Origin: JANRLJ01 sp033762735
GTDB taxonomy: Bacteria; Chloroflexota; Anaerolineae; Aggregatilineales; Phototrophicaceae
Direction of reading: 5' to 3'
Assembly (NCBI GenBank): GCA_033762735.1
Contig: JANRLJ010000179.1
Span: 1-64,000 of the forward strand
DNA: 64,000 bases
The notes beneath the pieces are model-generated. The model was given only the letters and a program-made list of their open reading frames with translations. It was not told the DNA's origin and ran no database searches. Below, piece after piece: positions 7,701 through 15,662 of the stretch (the first letter of the stretch is position 1; each line of letters begins with the position of its first letter). A program made the translations under genes and the position numbers.

Positions 7701-9536
7701 TTATTCTTCCCATTCACCTGTGCGGCGGTTGCCCTTGCGCTTGCGGCGGGCATACGTCGCGCCGGTGTCCTCATCGAACACCAGCTGGCGCCGCTTCTCT
7801 TTGGCCTTCTTGCCCTTCTTGCCCTTGCCCCCCAGCTCAACTTCTTCCTCGTCGATATCAAAATCGACTTCGGGTTCCGCGATTACCTGTGGCTGTGCAA
7901 CGGGTGGCCTGCGCTTGCGGTCGTCGTCACGAGTAATGGTCTGGGGGAAGACCTCTGCCGACAAACCATCCTCTTCCGAGGGTGCGTTCGCTTGAACGAC
8001 CGGAGCAAGCGGTTCCTCAAGCATGCTGATAATGTCATCTTCAGGAATCACAATCTTATCGAGTGCATTCTGAAGCTGCTGGAGAGCGTTGTCCGACTGG
8101 CCGCCCAGCAGACGGCGCAAGCGATCTTCGTCGATGAGGAAGCGCAGCATGATTTCGCCCACATTTTCCAGCGGTTGCAGGGCTTCGATCATATTGTCGG
8201 GCAGTTCGAGCGAAGTCACTGGAATGGTAAAGGCATGCTGTGGCAGTGTGCTCTTGACGGCGTTGATTTCCGCCATACGCGCTTTGCGGGCTTCCTCGCG
8301 GGAGGCCAGCAGACGGCGTTCGACCAGATCAGCAAATTTGCCCAGCGCCTTGTACTCTTCCGGTTGAACCGTCTTGTTGGCGTTCTTCTTGTCGAGAATG
8401 GCGCGGACTTCAGTCACCATATCGGCTTTGCTGGTATTGAATTCCGCCAGCATCGGATGACGCAGCATATCCAGCGCACTCTGAACGGCTTCAGTCACAC
8501 TCTTGATGTCGATGCGCCAGCCCGTCAGTTTGGCGGCGAGGCGGGCGTTCTGCCCCTCGCGCCCAATCGCCAGCGAAAGCTGATCGTCCGGTACAATCAC
8601 AACGGCGGTACGCCCGGCGTCTGGGTCATCATCGAGGTAAACCCCGGTCACGCGGGCAGGACTCAATGCTTTGGCGATAAAGATTTCCTGATTGGGGTTC
8701 CACTCAATCACGTCAATCTTTTCGTCGTGCAGTTCCTTGACGATGTTCTGAATGCGGATACCGCGCATCCCGACGCAGGCGCCAACCGGATCAATGCCTT
8801 CCTGCAACGCGGCGACCGCCACTTTGGAGCGATACCCGGCTTCGCGGGCGATGTTTTTGATCTCGACCTGGCCGTTGTAGATTTCCGGGACTTCATATTC
8901 CAGCAGGCGGCGCAGCATATTGCGGTGCGCACGGCTGACGACGATCTGCGGGCCGCGATTGGTGCGCTTGACTTCCATCAGATACACACGGATTTTGTCG
9001 TGCGGCTTATGGCGTTCGCCCGGAATCTGCTGTGCGCGGGGCAAAATCGCTTCCGCGCGACCGAGGCTGAGGGTGAGCATCGAAGCGTTGATACTCTGCA
9101 CCTGCCCAGTGATAATGTCGCCTTCTTTATCCACGAATTCATCGTAAAGCGAATTGCGTTCCGCCTCACGGATTTTTTGCAGGATTACCTGCTTGGCCGT
9201 CTGTGCTGCGATTCGACCGAAGCGCTTCGTTGAGCCTTCGACCTGTACCATGACCATATCGCCAAGCTGGGCTTCCGGCTCGTAATAGCGCGCCTTTTCA
9301 AGATCGACTTCGGTGTTGGGGTATTCCACCTGCTCGACGACTTCTTTTTCGACAAAAATACGGATTCGCTCCGTCGCAAGGTCAACGATGGCATCCACCC
9401 GCTGCGCCGCGCTGGCGTTCGAGTCGCGCCGATAGGCAGAGATCAGCGCCGTTTGCAGCGCTTCCTGCACAATATCCGCCCGAAGTGCGCGTAATTCGGC
9501 AATTTCCTTAAAGGCGAGTTCAAACTCGTTCTTCAT
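7701..9536 (-). CDS. nusA: Transcription termination/antitermination factor NusA
   Basis: A 611-residue NusA that binds RNA polymerase and modulates pausing, termination and antitermination. The N-terminal domain begins MKNEFELAFKEIAELRAL, followed by the S1 domain and two KH domains (GVYLDDDPDAGRTAVVIVPD and the KH loop IGREGQNARLAAKLTGW are clear). About 190 further residues contain a small helical domain and an acidic-then-basic tail ending KRKGNRRTGEWEE. The frame is open upstream to 9674, but that stretch contains the promoter and leader hairpin, so ATG 9536 is the start; no strong Shine-Dalgarno is visible. rimP, the usual upstream neighbour, is absent. Confidence 0.94.
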   Translation of the reverse strand: MKNEFELAFKEIAELRALRADIVQEALQTALISAYRRDSNASAAQRVDAIVDLATERIRIFVEKEVVEQVEYPNTEVDLEKARYYEPEAQLGDMVMVQVEGSTKRFGRIAAQTAKQVILQKIREAERNSLYDEFVDKEGDIITGQVQSINASMLTLSLGRAEAILPRAQQIPGERHKPHDKIRVYLMEVKRTNRGPQIVVSRAHRNMLRRLLEYEVPEIYNGQVEIKNIAREAGYRSKVAVAALQEGIDPVGACVGMRGIRIQNIVKELHDEKIDVIEWNPNQEIFIAKALSPARVTGVYLDDDPDAGRTAVVIVPDDQLSLAIGREGQNARLAAKLTGWRIDIKSVTEAVQSALDMLRHPMLAEFNTSKADMVTEVRAILDKKNANKTVQPEEYKALGKFADLVERRLLASREEARKARMAEINAVKSTLPQHAFTIPVTSLELPDNMIEALQPLENVGEIMLRFLIDEDRLRRLLGGQSDNALQQLQNALDKIVIPEDDIISMLEEPLAPVVQANAPSEEDGLSAEVFPQTITRDDDRKRRPPVAQPQVIAEPEVDFDIDEEEVELGGKGKKGKKAKEKRRQLVFDEDTGATYARRKRKGNRRTGEWEE

Positions 9537-9616
9537 AGTGTTGAGTTCTGTACTCCCAGACCTGTGGGGGGAACATCTGGCCGCGGCCAGCAATAACAAG
9601 AGGTTGTCCTGTACAT

Positions 9617-9643
9617 AAAACGAAAAGTGGGGGTCACCCACTT
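9617..9643 (-). promoter_or_regulatory. Leader hairpin of nusA, candidate attenuator
   Basis: Within the predicted 122-base nusA leader, AAGTGGG pairs perfectly with CCCACTT (positions 9625-9643, 5-base loop), followed on the minus strand by TTCGTTTT. This resembles an intrinsic terminator placed between promoter and gene, suggesting premature termination control, possibly autoregulation by NusA. The U tract is interrupted, so efficiency is uncertain. Confidence 0.5.
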
Positions 9644-9664
9644 CCGTCCAGAACAATCTCGTTG

Positions 9665-9693
9665 ATTCTAACATGCGTGTTACAGCGTGTCAA
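9665..9693 (-). promoter_or_regulatory. nusA promoter (sigma-70 type)
   Basis: On the minus strand TTGACA (9688-9693) and TAGAAT (9665-9670) are separated by exactly 17 bases, an almost perfect housekeeping promoter. The predicted transcript starts near 9658, giving a leader of about 120 bases before nusA. Confidence 0.85.
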
Positions 9694-9720
9694 GCAAGCG
9701 CAAGACGCTGCTTAAGGCGG

Positions 9721-9741
9721 AAAACGAGCACCCAAGTGCTC
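9721..9741 (-). terminator. Intrinsic terminator at the end of the glycan operon
   Basis: On the minus strand GAGCAC, a 4-base loop and GTGCTC are followed by GTTTT, 25 bases after the stop codon of the Agl23-like gene. It marks the 3' end of the long GT-C operon and separates it from the nusA promoter. Confidence 0.65.
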
Positions 9742-9766
9742 CCTTTCCGTGTGTTCCTGCCTGGCG

Positions 9767-12700
9767 TTACTCGGCGCGGCCCTCGGTCGTTTCAGGTGTG
9801 GCCTCGGCTGTGACTTCGCTGGTTTCTTCGGGGAAGAATTCCAGCGGAATAACTTCCTCGGTGGTTTCCATCTGCTCGATGAAGGACTCAATGGCGTCAC
9901 CTTCGCCAGCAGTTTCCGCAGGATTTGGCACCGGGAAGGGCGCAAAGCGCAGGATACGTCCGGTTGCGACATCGCTCACATAGAGCTGTCCCTGGCTGTC
10001 CAGCGCCAGCCCACCGATGGCCGCAAACTGCGCCGCATTCGGGCCTTCAAGGCTGAACTGCCCAAAGCCGCCCACGCACTCCCCTGCCGAGTTATAAACA
10101 TTAATGCGGCCAGCGTCGCCGTCGCTCACGTAAAGCAGATCGCGTTCCCCATCAAGGGCGATGTAGGGCAGGGCGTTGGGCTTGCCGACCCAGCCTTCGA
10201 CCGGGAAACTGGTGAGATAGGCGCGTGAGGCCGAGTCAAACACCGAGATGCGGCGGTTCCAGGTGTCCGCCACAAACAGACGGCCATCAGGGTGCAGCGC
10301 CATCCCGACAGGTTCATCAAACTGGCCTTCCGCGCTGCCGCCGGAGCCAATGTCGCCCAGGAAAACGCCTTCCGCGCTGTAAACTCGAATACGCTTGTTC
10401 CCCGTATCCATCACATACACGCTGCCATCCGGCCCCACCAGCACACGCCGCGGCCCATACAGCCCGTCGGTCGGTTCGCGCGGCGCATCAAAGCCAACCG
10501 TAATCGGTTGACCCCAACCCGTCAGATACTCCAGACTGGCATCGAACACGCGGATGCGGTGATTCCAGAAATCTGCCACATAGATACGTCCGTCCGGCGC
10601 GAAACTGACATCGTGTGGGCGCTCGAAGAAAGCGCCGGGCTGTGCAGCGGTGCCCTGCTGGCCGAAGCTGCTCACGTACTGACCATCGGTGGTAAAGATG
10701 CTGATGCGGTTGTTGCCTTCTTCTGCTACAAACACCTGCTGGTTATCGGGACTGACGGCCAACCCAATCGGGCGATTCAGGCCAACGTTGGTGGTGTTGA
10801 ACACCAGATTAGCTGAAAGGGGCTGCCAGTTGGTCACACAGGCGGTTTCGGGTTCCTCAGGAAGACCCGCTACCGCCGTGCCATCGCCGATTCCAAGCGG
10901 CCAGACCTGCGAGGCGATGTCCTTGCGGACGAAGAAATGCACCTCGTCCATCAGCGGCCAGCGCGTCAGTTGGAAGGCATCGGGACGGCCAATCGCATTG
11001 GCATAGGTCTGGTAATCGCGCGACCACCAGATGTTAAACACGCCGCGCCTGATCTGTCCGGCAGTCGGGTTATCGGCGGAAAGATCAACGAGGTTATTGA
11101 TGCGCGAGGTATTCAGGTCGAAGTAATCCTGCATCGGCCAGTACATGCGCACATAGGTAAACTGCTGGAAGTCATCCTGCAACAGCGGCTGCACCTGCAT
11201 CAGCCCTTCCTGTGCCACCACGACGACTGCTGACTGATCGATCTGCTGCAAAGTCGGATTGTTCCCAAAGCCGATTTTGTTGGGGAAGTCACGGAAGTAC
11301 CACAGCCCCGGCCAGTGCATCCCATCGTCATAGGCGAACACAATATCCATGTCGCCGGTGGTACGCAGGCTGAGTTCACGCAGTTGATCGACCACGATGC
11401 GGTTGCCGGGGCCGCCATGCGCATAGACCAGGTATTCCGTGCCGTAATCATAGTTGATGAAAGCGGCGATCCAGGCCGTGCGCAGGGTGATAATCGCCAG
11501 TACGCCGAACGCGGCCACCGCGAACATCTGCCGCAAATGCTTCCAGCCTGTGCGTTCCACCTGCCGGAAGATGATCGAGATCAGCACGGCACTGATGCCA
11601 ACCACCGCCAGCCAGCCATACGTCCATGCTAACTGCTGGCGTTCCTGCCCCAGGAAGGGAGGTCTGCCACCGAGGTAGGGGGCGAAAATCTGGAAAACGG
11701 TGATAAACAGAAACGGCAGCAGGATGGCATAGAGCCAGCCGCGCTCCACCAGCCGCCGCAAATCGATGCCTTCGATGATGCGACCGAAGTACCAGCCCGA
11801 CAGGAAAATGAGCGGCACCGTCAGATGCGTACCCAGCCAGGGCATCTTTTCGCCTGCCAGTGTAAAGGCATACAGGTTCATCCCGCCCCAGAACGCGACG
11901 AACAGCAGGAAGGGAATACGGGTCAGCCGATCCGCCTCCGGCACACTTTCGCCTCGCTGTCTTTTTGGTGTTTCGGCTGCGGCCTGTTCCTCAACGATTT
12001 CAGCCCCGTCTTCGCCCAATAGCTCGCCAAGGGATGGTTCATCGCTCGATGATCTTTGCTGCCGCGTACTCGCTTCGATGGGTTCACCGTCAGGCGGAAG
12101 GGCAACGTAGGCCGCTGTTTCATACGCATATTCCGGCTGCCGCCGCGCACGCTGCTGCCGCCAGAACATCACCATCCCGGCCAGCATCGCGAGAACGCCG
12201 CCGATTACGGGCAGGAATTCGTAGAAGGGCATAATCACCAGCAGATAGTAGTACTGCGGCTGGCTGCCGCGCCGGACTCCCTGCTGCTCAAGCCAGTATT
12301 GCAGGCTGTAGATCATCCCTGTCGCCAGCCCAGCGATATTGGTGAAAATGGTGGTGAAGAAGAAGGCGAACAGCGCATGGAAGATTGCCGAGCAGACGAT
12401 CCAGCGGCGCCAGTTCCAGGCCAGCCCAGCCACAATCGAGGTCGCCATGAGGGGCAGCCAGGCCAGGAAGCCGACCGTGACGCGCCCGACCATTTCGATT
12501 TCCTGTCCGGGATTGACATCACCTACGGGAATATTATTCCGCAGAACCTCAGGCAGGCTGTTGGCGAGGTTGATGAAATCCTGGGGTACGCCGTGGGTGG
12601 CGACGATAAACACCGCCGTACACCAGGGGAGCACCAGCGTTCCCATCACCATCAGCACATCAAGCTCAGGGAAACGAGCCAGTGATTCGACCACGCCGCG

Positions 12701-14296
12701 CTGCTTGAGGAACAACACAAAGGCGATAGCCACCGCCCCGAACACCCAGGCCAGCGCAACTGGCAGCAGCGAGAACCCATCTTCGTCCGCCGCGACCGCT
12801 TCCTGTCCTGGCTCAATCTGTTCTGCCGTTTCTTCCGCGCGGGAAGGTTCGAAGGACAGTTCTTCGACGATCAGCAGACCGAGGCAAATCACGAGGGCGA
12901 CGAGCAGCACCAGCGCCGCCCGCCCTCCAAAGGAAGGCCTCCCGAAGGATTGCGAGATCACCAGCGCCAGCCCGACCGCGATCACGAAGGTCAGGCCGAT
13001 GGTGAGGGCGCCGGTCAGCGTCGCAGGCTCAAGCCAGTCACGACCGCCGATGAACCAGTAGAGCGCCAGCAGGAGTGCCGCCGCGGCAATATACAAAGTC
13101 CCAATGCCAACGGATGAATCCATGTAAAGCCGGATCGCACCGTAGACCAGCCCAAAGGACAGCGCCACAATGATACCGACGCTCAGGGTGGTCGAACCAC
13201 CAACCGCCAGCAAAATCAGCAGCGTCAGGGGAACTGCCAGCAAATCCGGCACCGTGAAAAAGGTCTTGCCGGATTTATACGCCCACAGCGCTGTGCCGAA
13301 GGTGATGCCCAGGATGCTCACAACCACGACGACTGTCCAGGTCAGGAAGCCGACGAAATCGGTCGATACGGGTTCGCCGCGCAGCATCGCGCCCATCTGA
13401 TTACCGAGGAAGTTCAGGCGGTCTGCCAGGGTGACGATGTATTCGTTGTTGGGCTGCAACGGCAGGCCAAGCGTCTGCCCGATCAGGTTGACGGTTTCCC
13501 GGCTGCCGAGCGCGACCGAAATCACCACAATCATCCCAAGCGCGGCCACCAGTGCCAGCAGAAACCCGATGATGATGGTGTAGAAAATGGGTTTGCCTCG
13601 GAAGCCAAGATACTCCTGCGCCAGCCGCACCAGCCAGTAAATTGTCAGGAACAGGCCGAAGATGCCGATATACATGAAGGCAGTTTCCTTCGAGCCGAGG
13701 TTCCACAGCATCGCGCCGGAGAGCAGGTAGAGCCAGTGTGGTCGCCGCCGCTGATTTTCCGGCCCATCGAGATACATCACGATGGCATAGAACATCGCAA
13801 TCGAAGCGATGATGGCGGGCATGTCCTCACGGATGTAGCGGCTGTAGAACATCATCAGCGGCGAGATCAGCAGCATCAGCGAAGCCAGAATTGCGCCCCA
13901 TTTGCCCAGCCAGCGCCGGAACAGCAGCGGGAACATCACGATCAGCACCCCCAGCAGCGCGGCATAAATACGGGCACTGAAATCGCTGGGGCCGAACAGG
14001 TGATAGAACAAAGCGGTAAAATGAAAAAGAATCGGCCCGTGCATCAGCGGGGTATGCTGGAAGTTGCCGTCAAGGTACAGGTTATACGAGTAGAGTGTGT
14101 GCAGGCTTTCGTCATGGCTCATCACACGCGCACCAAGCTCGTAAAAGCGGGTGAACAGTGCTGCTACGAAGATCAGCCCGTAGAGAATGACTTCCCAATT
14201 GAGCGTGTAGACACGGCTTAACACCGGGTTCAACGACGCACCCTGGTTTTGTGAGACGCGCCCCGGTGGAGAAAGCGGTTGGTCAACTGTTGCCAT
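9767..14296 (-). CDS. Agl23-like (TIGR03663-type) GT-C membrane protein with C-terminal NHL beta-propeller
   Basis: A 1509-residue membrane protein. The first membrane segment (about residues 35-50) is followed by the acidic loop SHDES (60-64), the catalytic Asp-Glu signature of GT-C lipid-linked glycosyltransferases such as PMT/ArnT, then many further membrane segments up to about residue 970. An Asp/Glu/Ser-rich cytosolic-type linker lies near 740-800. From about residue 1160 to 1460 there are at least five NHL-type repeats (for example GLAVSPDNQQVFVAEEGNNR and VSFAPDGRIYVADFWNHRIR), forecasting a propeller on the outer face, and the tail is Thr/Glu-rich. TIGR03663 proteins usually occur near YYY (TIGR03662) genes, as here. 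ATG 14296 is preferred because GAGGAAA precedes it. It is the last gene of the operon. Donor and acceptor are unknown. Confidence 0.8.
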   Translation of the reverse strand: MATVDQPLSPPGRVSQNQGASLNPVLSRVYTLNWEVILYGLIFVAALFTRFYELGARVMSHDESLHTLYSYNLYLDGNFQHTPLMHGPILFHFTALFYHLFGPSDFSARIYAALLGVLIVMFPLLFRRWLGKWGAILASLMLLISPLMMFYSRYIREDMPAIIASIAMFYAIVMYLDGPENQRRRPHWLYLLSGAMLWNLGSKETAFMYIGIFGLFLTIYWLVRLAQEYLGFRGKPIFYTIIIGFLLALVAALGMIVVISVALGSRETVNLIGQTLGLPLQPNNEYIVTLADRLNFLGNQMGAMLRGEPVSTDFVGFLTWTVVVVVSILGITFGTALWAYKSGKTFFTVPDLLAVPLTLLILLAVGGSTTLSVGIIVALSFGLVYGAIRLYMDSSVGIGTLYIAAAALLLALYWFIGGRDWLEPATLTGALTIGLTFVIAVGLALVISQSFGRPSFGGRAALVLLVALVICLGLLIVEELSFEPSRAEETAEQIEPGQEAVAADEDGFSLLPVALAWVFGAVAIAFVLFLKQRGVVESLARFPELDVLMVMGTLVLPWCTAVFIVATHGVPQDFINLANSLPEVLRNNIPVGDVNPGQEIEMVGRVTVGFLAWLPLMATSIVAGLAWNWRRWIVCSAIFHALFAFFFTTIFTNIAGLATGMIYSLQYWLEQQGVRRGSQPQYYYLLVIMPFYEFLPVIGGVLAMLAGMVMFWRQQRARRQPEYAYETAAYVALPPDGEPIEASTRQQRSSSDEPSLGELLGEDGAEIVEEQAAAETPKRQRGESVPEADRLTRIPFLLFVAFWGGMNLYAFTLAGEKMPWLGTHLTVPLIFLSGWYFGRIIEGIDLRRLVERGWLYAILLPFLFITVFQIFAPYLGGRPPFLGQERQQLAWTYGWLAVVGISAVLISIIFRQVERTGWKHLRQMFAVAAFGVLAIITLRTAWIAAFINYDYGTEYLVYAHGGPGNRIVVDQLRELSLRTTGDMDIVFAYDDGMHWPGLWYFRDFPNKIGFGNNPTLQQIDQSAVVVVAQEGLMQVQPLLQDDFQQFTYVRMYWPMQDYFDLNTSRINNLVDLSADNPTAGQIRRGVFNIWWSRDYQTYANAIGRPDAFQLTRWPLMDEVHFFVRKDIASQVWPLGIGDGTAVAGLPEEPETACVTNWQPLSANLVFNTTNVGLNRPIGLAVSPDNQQVFVAEEGNNRISIFTTDGQYVSSFGQQGTAAQPGAFFERPHDVSFAPDGRIYVADFWNHRIRVFDASLEYLTGWGQPITVGFDAPREPTDGLYGPRRVLVGPDGSVYVMDTGNKRIRVYSAEGVFLGDIGSGGSAEGQFDEPVGMALHPDGRLFVADTWNRRISVFDSASRAYLTSFPVEGWVGKPNALPYIALDGERDLLYVSDGDAGRINVYNSAGECVGGFGQFSLEGPNAAQFAAIGGLALDSQGQLYVSDVATGRILRFAPFPVPNPAETAGEGDAIESFIEQMETTEEVIPLEFFPEETSEVTAEATPETTEGRAE

Positions 14297-14353
14297 AAAT
14301 TTCCTCATCCGTTTTCGTATCGGTTGTATTTGTCGTATTCGTCTGTGCACGAC

Positions 14354-14914
14354 TCAGTCGTCGCGGCGTGTCGCTTCGGGTGTTTGGGCGGGCGTCACTG
14401 GGAGCGCGATGTGTGGTTGCAGGCGTGTGGCCTGCACTGCGTCCGTTTGAGCCGCCGTCAGCGTGGCAGCCGCAACCACCTGACTTGTTGGCGATTCGGT
14501 TGTCGCGATAATCCTGCTGGGCGGCACAGGCGGAGTGATTGATGCGCGGCTTGTCTGCCCGCTGTTCATCATGAAGGGCAGCAGTATGGATGCCAGCAGG
14601 ACAATAATGGCTGCGCTGGTGCTGGCACGATAGCGCCACGAATGAGCAGTACGGATGGGCGCTTTCGGTTTTCCGTCCATTTCCGCCTGGATATTGCGCC
14701 ACACCCCTTCAAGCTGTGCGCTGGTCGGTTGACCGAACCTCCGAAGCTGCTGCCTGAGATCGCCCTGAAGTTGACGTGCGCGGCGATATTCCTCATAACA
14801 TTCAGGGCATTCGTCGATCAGCCGTGCGACTCGGTTCCGTGCCTTTGGAGAGAGTTCGCCGTTGATAAAGGCCGTCATCCGCGCCTTACAATAGCGCACT
14901 TTAAAGCTGAACAT
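14354..14914 (-). CDS. Putative anti-sigma factor, degenerate zf-HC2 domain and one membrane helix
   Basis: A 186-residue protein. The N-terminal 45 residues resemble the zinc-finger anti-sigma (zf-HC2/ZAS) domain: Cys9, GELSPKARNRVARLI, then CPEC (Cys36, Cys39). The histidine expected four residues before Cys36 is Leu32, so the zinc site may be incomplete. A membrane helix spans about 98-117, and a Thr/Pro/Ala-rich segment of about 65 residues would be outside the cell. The gene starts 12 bases after the ECF sigma gene, so it very probably encodes the cognate anti-sigma factor. No protease-cleavage motif is evident. Confidence 0.7.
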   Translation of the reverse strand: MFSFKVRYCKARMTAFINGELSPKARNRVARLIDECPECYEEYRRARQLQGDLRQQLRRFGQPTSAQLEGVWRNIQAEMDGKPKAPIRTAHSWRYRASTSAAIIVLLASILLPFMMNSGQTSRASITPPVPPSRIIATTESPTSQVVAAATLTAAQTDAVQATRLQPHIALPVTPAQTPEATRRDD

Positions 14915-14926
14915 CGCTCTATCCCG

Positions 14927-15547
14927 TTAAATCCCTAACAATTCTTCCAGCAACCCCTGGCCGACGGGCTGCAAAATCGCCCGCAGTCGTTCATGTGCCA
15001 GCCGAACGCGGCTTTCCGCTGTCTTTGGCGGGCAGTTCATCACCTCGGCGATCTCGCGATAGGTCAACCCATGCCCGTAGCGCAGGATAACTGCTTCGCG
15101 CATCTGGGGTGTCAGCGAGGCCAGTGCTTTGCCGAGCGCTTCCTGTGCCGCCCGCTGCGCCATCGCAGCTTCAGGAGTTTCGGAGCGCGGCGCGGCGACT
15201 TCCTGCTGGAACAACTGCCCCAGGTTGATCTGTGGCAGCCGTTTGCGGCGGTAGGTGTTGCGGCAGCGGCTCACAGCGATGGTGTACAGCCACGTCTTGA
15301 GCGCGGCGCGTGATGAGTCGAAGCGATGCAGATTCTTGAAAGCGTAGACGAATACTTCCTGCATCACATCTTCGGCATCTTCGCGATCCAGCACCAGCCC
15401 ATAGCACAGGCGGTAAACGCCGCTGGCGAAGTGATGGTAAAGCTGGGTATAGCCCAATTGATCGCCGCGCAGGCAGGCGGCAATGACGGGCGCGAGGTCG
15501 TCCACGCCTGTTTCAAAGGGAGTTGTTTCAAGATGTGCTTCGACCAT
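14927..15547 (-). CDS. ECF-type RNA polymerase sigma factor
   Basis: A 206-residue sigma-70 family protein of the extracytoplasmic-function type. Region 2 includes DREDAEDVMQEVFVYAF (residues 54-70), which binds core polymerase and the -10 element, and KTWLYTIAVSRCRNTYRRKR. Region 4 holds the helix-turn-helix GLTYREIAEVMNCPPKTAES followed by RVRLAHERLR. There is no region 1.1 or 3. ATG 15547 follows AGGTGA at 7-base spacing. It lies inside the glycan operon, 115 bases after the preceding membrane-protein gene, with the anti-sigma gene directly after it. It may respond to cell-envelope state and control this or other surface loci, but the target promoter is unknown. Confidence 0.9.
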   Translation of the reverse strand: MVEAHLETTPFETGVDDLAPVIAACLRGDQLGYTQLYHHFASGVYRLCYGLVLDREDAEDVMQEVFVYAFKNLHRFDSSRAALKTWLYTIAVSRCRNTYRRKRLPQINLGQLFQQEVAAPRSETPEAAMAQRAAQEALGKALASLTPQMREAVILRYGHGLTYREIAEVMNCPPKTAESRVRLAHERLRAILQPVGQGLLEELLGI

Positions 15548-15662
15548 CCGTTTTCACCTGGGTTTTGTGCATTCGCGCACAACCATACAGCACGCGCGGT
15601 GCTGCTGCAACGTGAAGTTATACACACACATGCTGCAATTTCCTTACGCGACAGTCAATCCC

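Noticed and set aside
7665..9233. Long plus-strand open frame (522 codons) opposite nusA
   Set aside because: It is antisense to a clear NusA reading frame; it has no recognisable motif and arises from the GC-biased third codon positions.
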